In this document: piece after piece, positions 6,345 through 10,281 of the stretch | Numbering within the stretch: position 1 is the stretch's first letter | Layout: every line of letters begins with the position of its first letter | DNA from: Oscillospiraceae bacterium | Lineage (GTDB): Bacteria > Bacillota > Clostridia > Oscillospirales > UBA644 | Assembly: GCA_015067385.1 (NCBI GenBank) | Contig: SVMP01000070.1 | Location: forward strand, 1-10,281 | Direction: 5' to 3' | DNA length: 10,281 nucleotides | Made by a program: the position numbers and the translations under genes | Notes under the pieces: model-generated | What the model was told of the DNA's origin: nothing | The model's database searches: none | Seen by the model: the letters and a program-made list of their open reading frames with translations, nothing else

Positions 6345-6370
6345 TATGTAAAAGTATTAAACTTTACATA
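6345..6370. repeat. Imperfect dyad with GTAAAAGTAT element, candidate operator
   Basis: TATGTAAAAGT and ACTTTACATA form an imperfect inverted repeat with one extra A in the left arm. The left arm contains GTAAAAGTAT (6348-6357), whose exact reverse complement ATACTTTTAC recurs at 6431-6440 over the -10 of the rightward operon. Repeated elements in a divergent promoter region suggest binding sites for a regulator that is not encoded next to it. Confidence 0.4.
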
Positions 6371-6406
6371 TCATCGTGAATAATTTATGAACAATATATT
6401 ATGATG

Positions 6407-6440
6407 TTGAAAAGTCACAAATGAAATGATATACTTTTAC
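6407..6440 (+). promoter_or_regulatory. Promoter of the glycoside-hydrolase-like operon with overlapping operator-like element
   Basis: TTGAAA at 6407-6412, 17-bp spacer, TATACT at 6430-6435; transcription would start near 6442, only about 12 nt before the AGGAGG site. ATACTTTTAC (6431-6440) overlaps the -10 and is the inverted copy of 6348-6357, 83 bp upstream. The arrangement is compatible with repression by DNA looping or by two bound dimers, which is inference. Confidence 0.65.
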
Positions 6441-6468
6441 TATACAATTTTTGACAGGAGGGCAAGCC

Positions 6469-8598
6469 ATGAGATATTTGAATACCGATCCGGAAAGAAC
6501 GTATCTGCGAGTAGATTCTTTTTACTCTTCCGATGCAGATCTCGGTACAGATGCCGTTACAGTCTGCGGACTTAACGAAACGACTGCGGACCGACTCAAA
6601 GATTGGGAAAAACACGGATATACAACTCATTTTATGACGAGCCTTTCATGGGGCAATTATGCTGATTATTTAAACGGAAAACATGACGGGAAGAAGCATT
6701 GGGACGAGGTACAGACGACCGAAGACGGAACATATGTTTTACACGGTCTTTCATCTCCCTACATGGTTCCGACATTGGAATTTACCGATTATCTTGCGGA
6801 AAAGCTGACAAAAGTCGTAGACATGGGTGTCAAAGTTATTTTTCTCGAAGAGCCTGTGTTTTTCACAAAAAGCGGCTACAGCAAAGCTTTTAAGACAGAA
6901 TGGGAGATATATTACGGTTCTCCGTGGCAGGCGCCCGCATCTTCCGAGGATGCACAGTTCAAAGCATCGAAGCTCAAGGCATTTTTACTCCGCCGCTGCA
7001 TTGTCAACATCAGCACAAGGCTCAAATATTATGCAAAAGTTAAATACAACTGTCAGGTAAAGATATACTCTGTTTTAAACAGTTTTATAAACTACTCACA
7101 AAGAAACATCATTACCCCTGCACGAGATCTTGCGGCACGTCCGCAAATTGACGGATTCGCAGTACAAGTACGTCCCGAAACGACCAAAATCCCTAAAATA
7201 TATAACGGCGAAAGAAAAGAACGAGTATTCGAAACAGCATATCTTGAATACGGAATAATGCAGGAACTTGTTAAAAATACAGGCAAGGAAATGATCTTTA
7301 TTCATAATCCGACAGAGAATAAGCCGACTCAAAACTGGGCGGAAAACAAAAGTAATTACGAAAAAATACTCATAGCATCTCTTCTCCAGCCGCAAATATC
7401 CAAATTTGATATTTGTCAGTCTCCGGAACAGATATTCAGAAAAAAAGATCAGATCATCGGCGTAAAGCCTGTTCCGAACTCATTTAAAACGACACTGTTA
7501 TCGGTTGCAAACACATTAAAGAAAATAAAAAAAGTTGAGACATCAAGTGAGAGCGATGAAGCATCGATCGGCATATTCATGTCCGACACCGCAATGTTTC
7601 AGCGAGAGTATCCCGATGAAAGCGGCTACAGTTTCGCATATGCGGAATCAATAGCGGAATTTTCCTGTTTTTACGGTCTTTGTCTGCCGCTTATGTTAAG
7701 AGGTCTTCCGATAAGACCGATCATACTCGAGAACCTCACAAACGGTCACGAATATCTTAACGATTATAAAATAGCGGTTTTGAGTTACGAGTTTATGAAA
7801 CCCCTCTCCCCTGCTTACCACTATGTTCTTGCCTCATGGGTAAGAAACGGCGGCATACTTATTTACGTCGGAGAGGACAATGACTCTTTCAACAAAACAA
7901 ACGAATGGTGGCAGGACTGTGAATGCACATTCCGTTCTCCGTCCGGACATCTTTTTGATGTTCTCGGTATTTCACCGAAGATAAAAGCGATGCGAAAGAA
8001 AAACTCTGCCCTTTCGAGATCTCCGAACTACGGTATTTTCGAAGTAGGCAAAGGCGTTGTCTCGGTATTTGATACGAATCCCGCCAAATGCGCCCAAGAT
8101 AAAGCTTTTTCAAAGATGCTCATCAAGATTATGACATCATCAGCAGAAAAATGCGGTGTTGAGATCGAACAAAAAGGCTACTTTATGTTAAACAGGGGTC
8201 CTTATAAAATTATCGCAACACTCAACGAGGAGTTCAATGAAAATCTTCCGATAAACGGTAATTTTATAGATATTTTGAGTGAAAATCTCGAATATGAAAC
8301 GTTTATCGTTGCAGAGCCTAATTCATATCATTTTCTTTATGACCTTGACGCCGCTGATTTGAAAAATACCGAAATAATTGCATGCAGTGCGCATACGGAA
8401 GAGCTTATTTCCGACGAAAAGATGTTTTCATTTTCAGCGAAATCTCCGAGTGATATGACTTGCGTCTGCAGGATCTGGCTGAAAAACGATGCAGATGTTT
8501 TTGTAAACGGAGAAAGAAAGGTCTATACAAAAGAAAAGAATACAATATTCTTCACATTCCACGGTGGCGAAAACAAAGTAGAAATAATTTACAAATAA
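6469..8598 (+). CDS. Putative glycoside-hydrolase-like protein, TIM barrel plus amidotransferase-like domain (709 aa)
   Basis: Large cytoplasmic protein without signal peptide or membrane segment. Residues about 1-340 look like a (beta/alpha)8 barrel of a GH-like family: FLEEPVFF (125-132, with E127/E128 as candidate acid residues) followed by GYSKAFKTEWEIYYGSPWQA, then DGFAVQVRPE (228-237) and a late strand MIFIHNPTENK. Residues about 366-475 resemble the amidotransferase-like (flavodoxin-like) domain seen after GH42-type barrels: a beta strand IGIFMSD, LMLRGLPIRPI, YKIAVLSYEFMKPLSP and WVRNGGILIYVG. Residues about 565-709 are mostly beta and may form a sandwich domain. ATG 6469 is chosen because AGGAGG ends just before it; the frame opens 18 nt earlier at a TTG that overlaps this site. 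First gene of an operon with ASRT-like and HAD genes. Substrate and even catalysis are unproven; I do not recognise a named family. Confidence 0.7.
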   Translation: MRYLNTDPERTYLRVDSFYSSDADLGTDAVTVCGLNETTADRLKDWEKHGYTTHFMTSLSWGNYADYLNGKHDGKKHWDEVQTTEDGTYVLHGLSSPYMVPTLEFTDYLAEKLTKVVDMGVKVIFLEEPVFFTKSGYSKAFKTEWEIYYGSPWQAPASSEDAQFKASKLKAFLLRRCIVNISTRLKYYAKVKYNCQVKIYSVLNSFINYSQRNIITPARDLAARPQIDGFAVQVRPETTKIPKIYNGERKERVFETAYLEYGIMQELVKNTGKEMIFIHNPTENKPTQNWAENKSNYEKILIASLLQPQISKFDICQSPEQIFRKKDQIIGVKPVPNSFKTTLLSVANTLKKIKKVETSSESDEASIGIFMSDTAMFQREYPDESGYSFAYAESIAEFSCFYGLCLPLMLRGLPIRPIILENLTNGHEYLNDYKIAVLSYEFMKPLSPAYHYVLASWVRNGGILIYVGEDNDSFNKTNEWWQDCECTFRSPSGHLFDVLGISPKIKAMRKKNSALSRSPNYGIFEVGKGVVSVFDTNPAKCAQDKAFSKMLIKIMTSSAEKCGVEIEQKGYFMLNRGPYKIIATLNEEFNENLPINGNFIDILSENLEYETFIVAEPNSYHFLYDLDAADLKNTEIIACSAHTEELISDEKMFSFSAKSPSDMTCVCRIWLKNDADVFVNGERKVYTKEKNTIFFTFHGGENKVEIIYK

Positions 8599-8617
8599 CA
8601 GATCAGGAGGCAAAAAA

Positions 8618-8986
8618 ATGGCTGAATACGGTAAAAAAACATGGCTTATTCCCGACGGATATTATGATTCCCAGTTTGTAAAACAGGTATCACATGATGC
8701 AGTTTGCGTTCTTAACACGACAGAAAAGGACGCAACCATAAAAATGACCCTTTTCTTTGAAGACAGAGAAGAAATGGGAGGTTTTGAGGCAAAATGCGGC
8801 GCAAGAAGAACGCATCATATAAGAATGGACAAAATAAAGAGCGTTGACGGAAGATCCGTGCCGACAGATACACCGTATGCCATTCTTGTTGAAAGCGATG
8901 TACCTGTTGTTGTACAGTATTCAAGACTCGATACTGCGCAGGAAGCCCTTGCGCTTATGACAACGATCGCCTATGCTGTTGAATAA
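8618..8986 (+). CDS. Sensory rhodopsin transducer (ASRT) family protein (122 aa)
   Basis: Small all-beta protein matching the Anabaena sensory rhodopsin transducer family along its full length. The shared signatures are SHDAVCVLN (25-33), a beta run ending in FFEDRE, ARRTHHIRMD (62-71), the VESDVPVVVQYSRLD segment (91-105) and the C-terminal TTIAYA (115-120). In Anabaena the protein is a soluble tetramer that couples to a photoreceptor. In Firmicutes there is normally no rhodopsin, and the family has been proposed to bind sugars or other small ligands in carbohydrate operons. Here it sits 19 bp after a glycoside-hydrolase-like gene and overlaps a beta-phosphoglucomutase-like gene, which supports the sugar reading. 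AGGAGG lies 7 nt before the ATG. It could be a ligand sensor, a chaperone-like partner or a subunit of the 709-residue protein. Confidence 0.9.
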   Translation: MAEYGKKTWLIPDGYYDSQFVKQVSHDAVCVLNTTEKDATIKMTLFFEDREEMGGFEAKCGARRTHHIRMDKIKSVDGRSVPTDTPYAILVESDVPVVVQYSRLDTAQEALALMTTIAYAVE

Positions 8987-9632
8987 TAAAGAAATAAAGC
9001 TTGCCGTTTTTGATATGGACGGCCTTCTTCTGGACTCAGAGAAGATCAACCGAGAAAAATGGATCGAAACAGCGAAACTGCTCGGCTATGAAATGACATA
9101 CGAGCAGTGGTTCGGGCTGTTGGGTACAAATGAAGAATCCGAAAAACAATATCTTTACAAGCTTTACGGCAACGACTGCCCTGCAGAAGAATTCCGTTCG
9201 GTGAGAATGAAGCTTATCGGCGAATATGCGGAGGAGTACGGAATACCCGTTAAAAAGGGCGTAAAAGAGCTTTTGGAATTTTTTAAAGAAAACGGCATAC
9301 CGTGTGTTGTTGCGACATCATCGGTAAGATCAAGGGCGGAAAAATTTCTGAAAAGAGCCGACATTCTTCATTATTTTGATGCTTTGACATGCGGAGACGA
9401 GGTAAAGCTCGGAAAGCCCGACCCCGAACTTTTTGAAACTGCGGCAAGAAAGGCAGATGTTAAACCAGAAAACTGCGTTGTTTTCGAGGATTCCGAAAAC
9501 GGAATTATCGCTGCTGCCACGGCAGGAATGACGCCGATATGTATTCCGGATCTTCAACCGCCGACCGAAACAGTTAAAAAAGCGGCAATAATCGCAAACT
9601 CTCTTGATGAGATAATAAAACACATAAAATAA
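8973..9632 (+). CDS. HAD-superfamily hydrolase, beta-phosphoglucomutase-like (219 aa)
   Basis: HAD subfamily IA protein with motif I FDMDGLLLDSE (nucleophile D14, acid/base D16), motif II TSS (115-117), motif III K148 in LGKPDPELF, and motif IV FEDSENG (E172, D173). The ED pair and the DMDG-LLLDSE form are typical of the beta-phosphoglucomutase/sugar-phosphatase branch (PgmB, YniC-like). It could isomerise a beta-hexose 1-phosphate or dephosphorylate a sugar phosphate; the sequence does not separate the two. The ATG at 8973 overlaps the ASRT stop by 14 nt and has no strong Shine-Dalgarno, so translation is probably coupled to the upstream gene; a TTG at 8979 is an alternative start. Last gene of the operon. 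It gives the cassette a plausible path from released sugar phosphate to central metabolism. Confidence 0.9.
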   Translation: MLLNNKEIKLAVFDMDGLLLDSEKINREKWIETAKLLGYEMTYEQWFGLLGTNEESEKQYLYKLYGNDCPAEEFRSVRMKLIGEYAEEYGIPVKKGVKELLEFFKENGIPCVVATSSVRSRAEKFLKRADILHYFDALTCGDEVKLGKPDPELFETAARKADVKPENCVVFEDSENGIIAAATAGMTPICIPDLQPPTETVKKAAIIANSLDEIIKHIK

Positions 9633-9689
9633 TTCAAAAACCCAATTTATTATACCATTTTACGGAACATTTACAACTTTTTTACAGTC

Positions 9690-9725
9690 TAAATAATACA
9701 GGTATCGGTTTACCTGTATTATTTA
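9690..9725 (+). repeat. 15-bp perfect inverted repeat upstream of the ABC ATPase gene
   Basis: TAAATAATACAGGTA (9690-9704) and TACCTGTATTATTTA (9711-9725) are perfectly complementary around a TCGGTT loop. The GC-containing core (ACAGGTA/TACCTGT) followed by ATTATTTAATAT could act as a weak terminator for the HAD gene 57 nt upstream. It could equally be an operator: TTTACA (9670-9675) and AATAAT (9692-9697) with a 16-bp spacer make a possible promoter overlapping the left arm. The sequence alone does not decide. Confidence 0.6.
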
Positions 9726-9758
9726 ATATAACACCAAACACGAAAGGGGCTGACAAAA

Positions 9759-10281
9759 ATTCAACCCGTAATTAAGATTGAAAATCTGAAGAAAATATAC
9801 CGCCTCGGAACAGAATCCGTTACGGCGCTCGGCGGAGTTTCGTTGGAAATAAACAAGGGCGAGATATGTTTCCTTGTAGGTACATCGGGTTCGGGAAAAT
9901 CCACTCTTCTAAACATGATCGCAGGTTTGGAAAAGCCCACCTCCGGAACAGTAATACTCAACGGAACACACATAGAAAAGATGAGCGAACGAAAGCTTGC
10001 TTTTTTCAGGCAAAAGAATCTCGGTTTTGTTTTTCAGTCATACAATCTGTTGCAGACGATGACTGCGCAGGAAAATGTTGCGATGCCGTTGATGTTCAGC
10101 GGAAAAAAACAATCGGTAAGAGAAAAAAAAGCAAAACAGATGCTTTTATCCGTAGGCCTCGGAGAAAGACTCAAACACAAGCCGACCCAAATGAGCGGCG
10201 GTCAGCAACAGCGAGTGGCGATAGCAAGAGCATTTGTTTCAGACCCACCGATAATCCTTGCGGACGAACCGACAGGAAACC
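9759..10281 (+). CDS. ABC transporter ATP-binding protein, LolD/MacB type, partial, AUU start
   Basis: ATPase subunit that would power a membrane partner (FtsX/MacB-type permease) beyond the window edge. The 174 visible residues hold Walker A GTSGSGKST (41-49), Q-loop Q93 in VFQSYNLL, signature MSGGQQQR (145-152) and Walker B IILADEPTG (165-173). The sequence is open through the right edge, just before the expected D-loop. Translation has to begin at ATT 9759: an in-frame TAA lies at 9729-9731, AAAGGGG (9743-9749) sits 9 nt upstream of the ATT, and the residues that follow (QPVIKIENLKKIY) are the expected N-terminus. There is no ATG, GTG or TTG between the stop and the conserved core. LolD-type pairs in Firmicutes export peptides, drugs or signals; the cargo is unknown. 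Confidence 0.85.
   Translation, partial: MQPVIKIENLKKIYRLGTESVTALGGVSLEINKGEICFLVGTSGSGKSTLLNMIAGLEKPTSGTVILNGTHIEKMSERKLAFFRQKNLGFVFQSYNLLQTMTAQENVAMPLMFSGKKQSVREKKAKQMLLSVGLGERLKHKPTQMSGGQQQRVAIARAFVSDPPIILADEPTGN

Noticed and set aside
6451..6468. Longer start at TTG 6451 for the hydrolase-like protein
   Set aside because: The added codons contain the AGGAGG site that serves the ATG at 6469.
8618..8986. A light-sensing system because of the ASRT homologue
   Set aside because: No rhodopsin or chemotaxis-transducer gene is in the window and the family is common in non-phototrophic bacteria, so the name reflects homology only.
1..10281. CRISPR array, transposon ends, tRNA/rRNA genes or phage genes
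   Set aside because: No regularly spaced repeats, transposase or integrase motifs, tRNA-like cloverleaf or rRNA segments were seen on either strand.

Overview
The window looks like a low-to-moderate GC, spore-forming Clostridia-type (Firmicutes) chromosome. The reasons are strong AGGAGG ribosome binding sites, textbook TTGACA/TATAAT promoters with 17-bp spacers, a CotF-type spore coat protein, an orphan XRE regulator with a helical C-terminal half, and typical Firmicutes MATE and LolD-like ABC proteins. It reads as ordinary accessory chromosome: no rRNA or tRNA gene, transposase, integrase, CRISPR array or phage gene was seen.

Layout. Bases 31-1129 (minus strand) hold the most striking locus. 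A perfect-consensus promoter drives a 16-residue leader peptide with a strong Shine-Dalgarno site, then a 14-bp intrinsic terminator, then a two-domain GNAT acetyltransferase. A 14-nt stretch inside the leader ORF is exactly complementary to the apex and 3' arm of the terminator, and the leader start region is complementary to the leader end. This is the architecture of a ribosome-mediated transcription attenuator, known mainly from antibiotic-resistance genes. Upstream on the same strand are a MATE efflux pump (1174-2550) and an MtaA/UroD-like cobalamin-dependent methyltransferase homologue (2640-3647), separated by a GC-rich hairpin.

Bases 3866-4318 (plus) encode a CotF-like coat protein followed by a hairpin. 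Bases 4469-5599 (plus) encode the XRE-type regulator from its own extended -10 promoter. It converges on a HAD phosphatase (5603-6253, minus) with only 3 bp between the stop codons.

Bases 6254-6468 form a divergent promoter region with a perfect-consensus promoter for the HAD phosphatase, a good promoter for the rightward operon, and repeated GTAAAAGTAT-type elements that may be operators. The rightward operon (6469-9632) holds a 709-residue putative glycoside-hydrolase-like protein, a homologue of Anabaena sensory rhodopsin transducer (ASRT) with no rhodopsin gene in view, and a beta-phosphoglucomutase-like HAD protein that overlaps the ASRT gene by 14 nt. The set suggests cytoplasmic handling of an unidentified sugar or glycoside, with the ASRT protein as a possible ligand-binding partner.

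After a 15-bp perfect dyad at 9690-9725, a LolD/MacB-type ABC transporter ATPase begins and runs off the right edge. It appears to use an AUU start codon.

Several starts are set here by ribosome binding sites rather than by longest frame (GNAT 939, UroD-like 3647, glycoside-hydrolase-like 6469). Everything about function is homology recognised by eye; no search was run.
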